Translations under genes and position numbers: made by a program
In this document: positions 55,395-64,000 of the stretch, in pieces
Layout: each line of letters opens with the position of its first letter
How positions within the stretch are numbered: position 1 is the first letter of the stretch
Assembly: GCF_947172395.1 (NCBI RefSeq)
Contig: NC_069108.1
Location: 3,697,501 to 3,761,500 of the forward strand
Direction: 5' to 3'
Length of the DNA: 64,000 nucleotides
Source: Bicyclus anynana
Taxonomy: Eukaryota > Arthropoda > Insecta > Lepidoptera > Nymphalidae
Notes under the pieces: generated by a model
The model's database searches: none
Seen by the model: the letters and a program-made list of their open reading frames with translations, nothing else
Told to the model about the DNA's origin: nothing

Positions 55395-56310
55395 ATAATA
55401 AATCAGTAGAGAGGTCAATTCTGTACTGGTAATATATTTCCAAAATAACCATGTGATCGATACTGATGCCAAAATGCAATCAGTAAAACTTTTGTCTGTA
55501 TGTTTTTTATAGAAACAAAAACTACTCGACGAAACTTGGCACAATTATTCTTCGTACTCCTTTTTTTTATTTATGAATGATATTTTTATTCATGAAAATG
55601 TAGGTTTAACATGATGGTACATATTATAGAATTGAGCCTTTATACATTTTACCATAACTGGTGTATGAATTATCTTAAATAATTAAATACATTTGAATGA
55701 AGAAAAAAAAGAATCTAAATTAGTACAATGTCACAATTAGAAAATAATAAGTTAGAAAATGTCCATGTCCATAAAATAATCTTGAATGTCATAATAACTT
55801 TTTTTTAATAATAATTTATAAATTTTACATTTAAATATTGGCCAGGGCATCTCTTTTAGACTATGAGGAAGTTTATTATATACTTTTAACTACCCCTACC
55901 CTGCCCTACCCTACCCTTCCCCTACCCTAGTCCCTACCCCTACCCCTACCCTACCCATTAAGGCTGCACACTCGACACGCGAAGCTTAAAAAATTGAGTA
56001 ACATCTCCCGTTTTCCCAACATTTCCCTTCACTGTTCTGCTCCTATTGATCGTAGCGTGATGAAATGTATACTATAACCTGCCCAGGAGTATGAAGAATA
56101 ATTGTACCAAGTCTCGTTAAAATCCGTCGAGTAGTTTTTGTTTCTATAAAGAACATACAGACAGAGAGACAGACAGACAGACAAAAATTTTACTGATTGC
56201 ATTTTTGGCATCAGTATCGACCACTAATCACCCCCTGATAGTTATTTTGGAAATATATTTCATGTACAGAATTGACCTCTCTACAGATTTATTAAAGTAT
56301 AGATTTTTAT
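55395..56310. mobile_element. Long inverted-repeat element, about 0.9 kb
   Basis: Arms of about 170 bases: AGAGAGGTCAATTCTGTAC and TACTGATGCCAAAATGCAAT at the left are matched in reverse at 56040-56310. The centre is AT-rich with a CCCTAC repeat at 55893-55960. Confidence 0.75.
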
Positions 56311-56797
56311 TGCCATACAAGAAGAACTCCTGGGCAGGTTATAGTATACTTTTCATCACCCTACGATCCATAGGAGCAGAGTGAAGGTAAATGTTAGGAA
56401 AACGGGAGAATTTTACAGCGATACTACTGTAAGGGCTGGATTAAAGAGATCTAAGTTCGGATGAACTCGCGAGCGTCTGCTGGTGAATAATCCGTATGTA
56501 CGTAACTAAAAAATATATACTTACCTTTTCTGAATTGGCAATGTTCTCCATCTAAGATGTCGGTTAAAAATATAATTTTAACTTGAGTACATGCTCGATT
56601 ACTTCATACAGCTGTTATGGCAGCTCTCCAAGACTCTTAGTGACCACATAAAGTTGAAATGTAGTAGTTAAGAGCTAATAAATGTACACAGTTGCAGGTT
56701 TGGGCAGTTTGCGAGATATTGTATGACTTTTAGCTAACATTATAGATACTTGTTTTGTTATTTTTTTATTTATATTAGCCATACTCTTTTAATCTTA

Positions 56798-57371
56798 TCT
56801 ATACATATAATAAAACTGGTCGAATTCTATACATTAATTCGCAATTTGATATTTTACGTATACCATTTGTAACGCCAAACGTTGCCGTGGCATAACGAAC
56901 GCCAGCGCCATCTAGAATCTATACTTTTAATACAAATTCTGTACATTCTGTACACTGAAGATATTTTGTAATTTTTTGTTTGGGGGCATTATATAGTCGA
57001 TACTGAAGCTAAAAACATTTTTTTCGATTTTTGTCTGTCTGTCTGTCCGTGTTTTTTTGTTATTCGGGCATCACGCCGAAACTACTGAATGGATTCAAAT
57101 GAAACTTGGCACGACTTAAGACCATAATACGGAAAAGGTTATAGGATACTCTTTATTGCGAAAATAAAATTAAAAGGGGGTGAAATAGGGGTTGAAAGTT
57201 TGTATGGAAAGTCCTTAAATTTTAGTTTCGGTTTTAAAAAAATGTGCATAAATCTTAAAAAAAATACGAAATATAATATGAATTTAAAATTTTAAAATTA
57301 AGCCCCTAAAGAAATAGGGCTTGAAAGTTTACATTGATTTTCACGCGGACGAAGTCACGGGCATCCGCTAG
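56798..57371 (+). mobile_element. Longer non-autonomous Helitron
   Basis: It starts TCTATACATATAATAAAACT, has CGATACTGAAGCTAAAAACA and GTCTGTCTGTCTGTCCGTG, and ends GACGAAGTCACGGGCATCCG-CTAG next to T. Its 5' part recurs at 9467-9600 (+) and 37455-37680 (-). Confidence 0.75.
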
Positions 57372-57461
57372 TATGACCAATATTTATATTACCCTCCCTT
57401 CGTCCCCTCCACTAGTCTAGTCCTATTACAAAACATCTCATAACTAAATAACTCTTGACGC

Positions 57462-57608
57462 TCTCTGTGGCGCAGTGGGGTCCTGGGTCTGGGTTCGATC
57501 CCTGGCTGGGCCAATTGAGGCTTCGACCATGGCTGGTAACTAATTTACCAACAAAGACGTACCGCCAAGCAATTTAGCGTTCCAGTACGAAGTCGTGTAG
57601 ATACCGAA
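57462..57608 (+). mobile_element. SINE-1 fragment with deletions
   Basis: GCTCTCTGTGGCGCAGTGG head, shortened anticodon region, GGTTCGATCCCTGGCTGGG, then partial body to GTGTAGATACCGAAACG. Confidence 0.7.
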
Positions 57609-57910
57609 ACGAAATGAAACAAACAAATAAACTCTTCAGCTTTATGCATAGATTTAAGAACAGTAAATCAAAAAGTTCTCTACGTTGTTCTAATGAATGT
57701 ATTTTATAATGTTTTAACCTTTCCTTGAGATACAGAACCCTAAAAAATAACAAAGACTGTGTCCCAAAACATCGACCGCTACCACAGAATATGACCACCA
57801 CGACCTTTTGTCGGTTTTTGTTTGGCTTCCCGCTTTCAGGCGACATTTAGAAATGTACCGTCGGGTCAACAATCCGCTGAGTCAGCACTTAATTGCGCGT
57901 ACTACGACCA

Positions 57911-59416
57911 ACTGGTGTAAAAAAATTGGGATTTTTTACCCAACTGCCCAGAAGAGCTATGTTTATGTAATTTCTAGGACTGACTGGTGTATAGAAATTG
58001 GGATTTTTTGCCCAACTGCCCAGAAGAGCTATGTTTATGTATTTTCTAAGAGTGACTGGTGTACAGAAGTTGGGATTTTTTACCCAACTGCCCAGAAGAG
58101 CTATGTTTATGTATTTCCTAAGACTGACTGGTGTATAGAAATTGGGATTTTTTACCCAACTGCCCAGAAGAGCTATGTTTATGTATTTTTTAACACTGAC
58201 CGGTGTATAGAAATTGTGATTTTTTACCCAACTGCCCAGAAGAGCTATGTTTATGTATTTCCTAAGACTGACTGGTGTATAGAAATTGGGATTTTTTACC
58301 CAACTGCCCAGAAGAGCTATGTTTATGTATTTTTTAACACTGACCGGTGTATAGAAATTGTGATTTTTTACCCAACTGCCCAGAAGAGCTATGTTTATGT
58401 ATTTTCTAAGACTGACTGGTGTATAGAAATTGGGATTTTTTACCCAACTGCCCAGAAGAGCTATGTTTATGTATTTTTTAACACTGACTGGTGTATAGAA
58501 ATTGGGATTTTTTACCCAACTGCCCAGAAGAGCTATGTTTATGTAATTTCTAAGACTGACTGGTGTATAGAAATTGTAATTTTTTACCCAACTGCCCAGA
58601 AGAGCTATGTTTATGTATTTCCTAAGACTGACTGGTGTATAGAAATTGGGATTTTTTACCCAACTTCCCAGAAGAGCTATGTTTATGTATTTTTTAACAC
58701 TGACCGGTGTATAGAAATTGTGATTTTTTACCCAACTGCCCAGAAGAGCTATGTTTATGTATTTTTTAACACTGACTGGTGTATAGAAATTGGGATTTTT
58801 TACCCAACTGCCCAGAAGAGCTATGTTTATGTATTTTTTAACACTGACTGGTGTATAGAAATTGGGATTTTTTACCCAACTGCCCAGAAGAGCTATGTTT
58901 ATGTATTTTTTAACACTGACTGGTGTATAGAAATTGGGATTTTTTACCCAACTGCCCAGAAGAGCTATGTTTATGTAATTTCTAAGACTGACTGGTGTAT
59001 AGAAATTGGGATTTTTTTACCCAACTGCCCAGAAGAGCTATGTTTATGTATTTTCTAAGACTGACTGGTGTATAGAAATTGTGATTTTTTACCCAACTGC
59101 CCAGAAGAGCTATGTTTATGTATTTTCTAAGACTGACTGGTGTATAGAAAATAGGATTTTTTACCTAACTGCCCAGAAGACCTATGTTTATGTATTTCCT
59201 AAGAGTGACTGGTGTATAGAAAATATGATTTTTTACCTAACTGCCCAGAAGAGCTATGTTTATGTATTTTCTAAGACTGACTGGTGTATAGAAATTGGAA
59301 TGTTTTACCCAACTGCCCAGAAGAGCTATGTTTATGTTTTTTCTAAGACTGACTGGTGTATAGAAATTGGAATTTTTTGCCCAAGTGCCCAGAAGTTTAT
59401 GTATTTTCTTTTTTAA
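57911..59416 (+). repeat. 72-bp tandem repeat (minisatellite), about 21 units, open in one frame
   Basis: Unit starts fall every 72 bases from 57911 (ACTGGTGTATAGAAATTGG...), except that unit 16 (58991) is 73 bases because of one extra T near 59010. Since 72 is a multiple of 3, an open unit stays open. An ATG frame runs 57808-59058 (416 codons), and after the extra T a second runs 59006-59416. Each unit translates as a 24-residue repeat with PTAQKSYVYV. Differences between units (FPK/FFN/FSK/ISK, DW/DR, EIG/EIV) mostly change amino acids, which argues against selection on a protein. Units 4-7 alternate two types, as in a higher-order repeat. Most likely a satellite. Confidence 0.92.
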
Positions 59417-59449
59417 GAATATTCGACCGATCGATTAAAACTATATCAA

Positions 59450-59833
59450 TATACCAGCAGGGTTATTATGTATGTGTACCATTCAAATAATTTATTCAAA
59501 TAATAGTTTTTGCAATAATCTAACATCGTATTTTCAACGAAATGACATAAGTATCTTCATTTTACGTAAAGTGGCAGTAATATTGAAGTGGCAGTAGCAA
59601 TTAGTAAGATTATTTCAACGAAAAACGGATATTTACGTATTTTCGTTGAAATAATCATGTTAGATGATCGTAAAACAAAAAAATCACTGCCATATGATGT
59701 AAATTGACGTAGTTAAGATAATTTCGTTGAAATAAATATGTTAGATGATCACAATTACGAAAATACGATGAAAAACGACGTAGTGACTTGTTATTTCAAT
59801 GGTACACCGAGTTACATAATAGCCCTGCTGATA
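59450..59833. mobile_element. MITE with CAGCAGGG terminal inverted repeats
   Basis: Ends TACCAGCAGGGTTATTATGT and GTTACATAATAGCCCTGCTG; the inverted repeat is about 40 bases. The interior repeats TTTCGTTGAAATAA in both orientations. It may be flanked by TA. It follows the 72-bp satellite by 35 bases. Confidence 0.78.
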
Positions 59834-60531
59834 TAGTGCTAGTCGATTGGTCGATATGCCGTGTAATAATTATTGATATTACAGTTCCACATGAAAAAAA
59901 AATGATTCCGACGAATCGATTAACCTCCTCCTTTTTTTGAAGTCGGTTAAAAATTATTTTATTACCGTGGAGATTTAAACAATACAGGGTGTGAATGAGC
60001 ATTTTCCATAACTGTATGATTAAAGTTTTAATGAAAAATAATTAATCAATCAATTTATTTCTTTGCAGATACATGCATTATTTATACAGGTGGTCGGTAG
60101 ATGTAGATGGTAAATGTATCTTGCCAATTAGGCATGCAAATTATTTATTAAGTATTTAATGATTCAAATGACAATTTCACCATTTAAAATTTACATCTTT
60201 ACAATTAAAATATGTATGAAAATAACAATAATATCAACTTAAATACTCATTTACACTGTAGAATGCCTGTTGAGTTAGGTATTTATATAAAATATTTTTA
60301 AAGCAATTTATATTCTTTTCTTTGTTTATTAAAAATGTCCAACGAACTTTCTCTCTTTCCAGTCAGTCACTCATAACTGATCGTAACCACCTTAGTCATC
60401 TTTCAATAAACAACACCCCTTCATCGTACGATCGCTGGCTGAAATGCATTTGGACGGCACTGTAAAAGGAACGGACACCTGTTTATTCGAGTAGAGTGCC
60501 AAGTAACACGTGTTCTAAAAAAAAAAAACTT

Positions 60532-60830
60532 TTTAACAAAAAAATTAAACCAACTTCGAAATCGCAACAAAAAAGCGAAAAGTAACATCGTATGTGTTAC
60601 CTTTTGATTACTTTAAAAGCCACAGTACGGGAAAATTCGTTATTTTCATCTTAACACAGAATTACTGAACCGATTTTCATGAAAATTGAAAAGGGACCAA
60701 TTTGAAACTATACTTTTTGAAACAAAAAAATAATTTTCAATATCTGTTAAGAAATGACAAAGTTTGAGGTAACAAACATAAAAAAACATACGAATTGAGA
60801 ACTTCCTCCTTTTTTTTTAGTTGGTTAATG
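60532..60830 (+). mobile_element. Short internally deleted foldback relative
   Basis: It starts with an AACCAACTTCG-type end and ends CTTCCTCCTTTTTTTTTAG-TTGGTT, with remnants of GCGAAAAGTAACATCGTATG between. The tandem units are absent. A lone 3' end of the family also lies at 59915-59955. Confidence 0.5.
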
Positions 60831-60877
60831 AATATTTTAAATAATAAATCCACAAGTAAAATTATTTTTTTATCAAA

Positions 60878-61065
60878 TACTAACAGACGCTCCCCGGTTT
60901 CGCCCGCGTGGTTCCTGTTGCCGAAGGGAGATATCCTAGAACCGTCCTCGATAAATGGGCTATCTAACACTGAAATAATTTTTCAAATCGGACCAGCGTT
61001 TTTAAGATTAGCGCGTTTTTGATCAAACAAACAAACTCTTCAGCTTTATAATTAGTATAGAATTC
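60878..61065 (-). mobile_element. Non-autonomous Helitron, reversed, degenerate
   Basis: ACTAACAGACGCTCCCCGG to CAGCTTTATAATTAGTATAG. Same family as 5998. Confidence 0.72.
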
Positions 61066-62500
61066 ATATTCAAAAAGATTTCATTGCATATAAGTAGATC
61101 TGCCTAACTTATACCTACAAAATTTTCCGTACATTAGAACTTATGTATTGGATCAATAGTAAGTCCTTAATTTTGTCTTCAGAAATCACAGGGAAAGAGA
61201 TACATTTTTATATTCACCTTCTACTAATTCTATTATTCCTACAAAGGTTAGAAAAGAAATTTTTGGTACTTAATAAATACATATTAGTTTTTGTAAATAT
61301 GTTTAAGTAATTAATTTAGTTAAATATAATTGTTTTACTTAATGTAAATAATTGGACACATTTGCTAACAGAAATAAAAATGCTTTAAAAATTAAAATTA
61401 AAATATTCGTAGGTAAATGTTTTTCATGATAATCAATTATAATAGTTTCCAAGTTTAATATTATTTAATATTACTTAAATTTACATTACATTCACGCCGT
61501 CTAATTGTCCACCCATGGTAAAAGGACACAATACTGTATTATTTATTACCCCTCCCTCTGTATAGCGAGGCTTAACCTGTGGGCCAAATAAGCGCCAGCT
61601 CTTGGGTCAACGCATGGATCAATTTAACGGACTACGGACTACGGGCTCAAAAGGGCTAGAAACCAGAGCCGTAAAGCTCATTAGTAAAAAAAAAATCAAT
61701 TTGACGGACACCGAATTAATAAATATTGAATTAATAAATATTACACATAATTAATATCTATATTTCGAATATAGAACAATAACTTTTGTAGTAGGTACCT
61801 ATATGTATAAACTTACCACAATTACCTAATAGCTGCATGCAATTAAGAATCAAAATATCTTATGGATATCGGGAATAGGGATTTTTAGGGAAGAAACCAA
61901 AAATAAACACGCAACGAAAATTATTAAACATTATTTATTAATAGACAAAAAATATAAATAAAACACAAAAAAACACAAAAAGTAGGTATATTAGTCTATG
62001 ATTAATTTAAAACAATTATAAAGGTAGCTCACAATTAAATTAAAGTATTAAATAAAAATAAGTACGTATAACACAAAAAAAAATACAACTAAAAATAATG
62101 AAGCTTAAAAAATAAAATGTATCAGTATGTATTTATGGCATTTAAAAATTAATATTTAAGCAAAACATAAGCCTTTAATATGAATCGTCTCATTAAAATT
62201 AACAATAAAAAAAAAAATGGTAAGAACGCAAACTATAACATACAACATATTTTACTAGCACTAACAGGCAAGTATCTATTTTCTCATGTAATACTTACAG
62301 TAGGTAGGTAGGTATGTATATTAATAAATTACATCAATAAATGCACTATTTAAACACAACAAAATCCAGATTTCACAACAAAAACTGCGCAAACCACTGT
62401 TGTCTATGGGACAATTTCGAAATTCGAATTCAATTACAAATTTTAATTATCACAAACGTTTTATGTATCAACCTATCCTTTTTCCTAGGTGCCGTCTCAC
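61066..62500. other. No gene seen; strongly AT-rich
   Basis: The longest stretch without a recognised repeat: AT-rich, no long frame, and no splice-bounded exon that I can support. It could be an intergenic or upstream region of the candidate exon at 62564. Confidence 0.55.
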
Positions 62501-62563
62501 TCTTATCCTGATGAACGATAGTCCGGGATTTACGGAACGATTTTAACACGACGCGTACCATTT

Positions 62564-62746
62564 ATGTGGTTGTTAACACTGTTTTCCTACATTTTTTTAT
62601 TCATGGTGTCACGTTTTTGGTGTATTTTATTGTGCGCGTGGTTTTTTTGGGTACGATTTCGTCGGTTTACGGAGGCGGGCGACACGCTCCCCGGGACACG
62701 TCCGTCGCTGCCCGGGCTCGGGCGTAAACTGGCTCGACTGACATAA
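62564..62746 (+). CDS. Candidate first coding exon, membrane-anchored, possibly cytochrome P450
   Basis: An ATG-initiated frame of 60 codons in a GC-rich patch that contrasts with its AT-rich surroundings. It encodes a strongly hydrophobic N-terminus (about 1-30), a basic stop-transfer WVRFRRF, then LPGTRPSLPGLG. That resembles the anchor-basic-proline/glycine hinge order of microsomal P450s (usual LPGPxxLPxxG), though one residue longer and with Thr for Pro. A possible donor is CTCGGGC|GTAAAC near 62725. I see no following exon before the window end, so the gene would continue rightward. A chance frame in a GC-rich promoter is the alternative. Confidence 0.33.
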   Translation: MWLLTLFSYIFLFMVSRFWCILLCAWFFWVRFRRFTEAGDTLPGTRPSLPGLGRKLARLT

Positions 62747-63154
62747 TAAGTTCTGGGTCGGTGCTGCCCTCTGTAATATATCGATGCGCCAGTGACAGAT
62801 TTGTAAATGCACTTAAGTAGTTAACACTAATAGCTTTGAGACTTGAGTATCGAATAGAATCAGGCGTTGTATGTTCGTCGTTGTGAATAATTGATTTGTT
62901 CTCTAATATTTTCCGTGAAACAACGACGAATTCTTCGATGTCACTCCAGCATCTTACGAAAGTCCTCGTTACGTTTCACTTCATAACCGGAGCATCCTCA
63001 AGGATTGACTCAATTCCAATTCCAATTCGAAACGCAATTTGGAACTATATGAATGACGTTGTCGTGAAAATGAATCAATCGTGAACTGGTATATAATAAT
63101 CGCATCCGTTTGCGTGAAATTTTGTTTTACTCTCGTAATGTCGTTGTCTGGTAA

Positions 63155-63265
63155 AGATTGCTTATAGCAATAAGGCTGCCTTTGCATGCTAAGTTTAAAT
63201 TATTAATTTTTAATTATTTTTGTATTTTTGTGTGCAATAAACTTTTTCTTCTTCTTCTTTTTCTT
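63155..63265 (+). mobile_element. LINE 3' end with CTT tail
   Basis: GATTGCTTATAGCAATAAGG, CTGCCTTTGCATG, GTGTGCAATAAACTTTTTC, then (CTT)n. Same family as the inserts at 7638-7909 (reversed) and 4850-5360. Confidence 0.65.
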
Positions 63266-63443
63266 ACAAATTCGCAGGAACCATGTATTTTCTGAGATGA
63301 AAAGTATCTAAGGTGGCCTAAGATCTGCTGGAAATTCCAGTTTATCTCTATACCTAAGGTGACCATATTGTATGATACATTGTTGGGTCCAGTTTTGATG
63401 AATGAACCTTTACAATATGCAAATTAGTGTCATTTATCAAATA

Positions 63444-63655
63444 CTAGCTGACGCCGAGTGGTTTCATCCATGTGGTTCCCGTTCCCGTAGAAATACGGGG
63501 ATAATACATAGCCTATAGCCTTCCTCTGCCTTCCTCGATAAATGGGCTATCTAGCACTAAAAGAATTTTTCAAATCGGACCAGTAGTTTCTGAGATTAGC
63601 GCGTTCGATCAAACAAACAAACAATCAAACTCTTCAGCTTTATAATATTAGTTTT
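63444..63655 (-). mobile_element. Non-autonomous Helitron, reversed
   Basis: ACTAGCTGACGCCGAGTGG to CTTTATAATATTAGTTTTGA. A second reversed Helitron starts just beyond it at 63666. Confidence 0.78.
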
Positions 63656-63665
63656 GATATAAAAT

Positions 63666-64000
63666 ACTAGCGGACGCCCGCGACTTCGTCTGAAAATGAT
63701 TGGTGTAAGTTTTCATGAACCCCTTTCAACGCTTTAGGAAATTAAATTTTGAAAATTCTTGAATACCATAACATTTCATATTTCTTTCATGATTTTGCAA
63801 AATTTTTCTCTGTGACTGTCTGTGAAATGTAACTCCCAAATTATAGGATTTTCCATACAAACTTTCAACCCTTATTTCTTCTCCTTCCCTTTTTATTTTA
63901 GGAACAAAAAGTAGCCTATGTTCTGCCCCATGGTCCCATCTATCATAATACCAAAATTCATCTTGATCGGTTCAGCTTTTTAGCCTGTAAAGGTAACAAC
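63666..64000 (-). mobile_element. Non-autonomous Helitron, reversed, cut by window end
   Basis: It begins ACTAGCGGACGCCCGCGACTT, the hairpin-CTAG end of the second Helitron subfamily; the body has AAAAAGTAGCCTATGTTCTG. It runs off the window. Confidence 0.75.

Noticed and set aside
57808..59058. 416-codon ORF as a host protein
   Set aside because: The frame is created by a 72-bp tandem repeat, variation is mostly amino-acid changing, and a single-base insertion breaks it. Better called a satellite.

Overview
This is eukaryotic DNA, almost certainly from a butterfly or moth, and the repeat mix suggests a nymphalid-type butterfly (an inference from remembered repeat families, not from any search). 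It is AT-rich and intron-bearing. It is saturated with tRNA-derived SINEs, Helitron-type elements ending in a GC hairpin plus CTAG, and 3' ends of RTE-, jockey- and R1-like LINEs. No bacterial, CRISPR or operon structure is present.

The one clearly supported complete gene is a secreted glycoside hydrolase family 1 (GH1, beta-glucosidase/myrosinase-type) enzyme on the + strand. Its exons lie at 9172-9299, 11072-11742, 12842-about 13035, 15536-15641, 16432-16673 and 17576-17738. They join in consistent phase into about 501 residues with both catalytic glutamates. Only the tiny first exon carrying the ATG is unlocated. At 2941-3103 lies the terminal exon of a second, upstream GH1 paralogue of identical exon length, so the window holds the end of one member and all of the next in a tandem cluster. 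Both share their 3' flank, including a decayed extra terminal exon. Intron 3 of the complete gene holds a decayed partial copy of its third exon.

Layout. 1-2700: repeats, including a three-layer nest (host repeat > hAT-type MITE > foldback element). 2700-3300: end of GH1 paralogue 1. 3300-9170: SINEs, RTE LINE fragments, Helitrons and MITEs. 9172-17738: GH1 gene with repeat-filled introns. 17.8-62.5 kb: no recognisable host protein-coding gene; many repeat families, several in two to five copies, which allows exact insertion boundaries and target duplications to be read. 57911-59416: a 72-bp tandem repeat of about 21 units that keeps a long reading frame open. 62564-62746: a possible first coding exon with a membrane anchor and a P450-like proline/glycine hinge. 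37040-37330 and 26740-26960 look like possible promoter or first-exon regions.

The most interesting structures are the foldback family with copy-private, arm-identical palindromes plus 130-bp minisatellites; the tandem GH1 pair with fossil exons, altered active-site motifs and a seemingly displaced splice donor; the 72-bp translatable satellite; and the nested insertions with legible target duplications.
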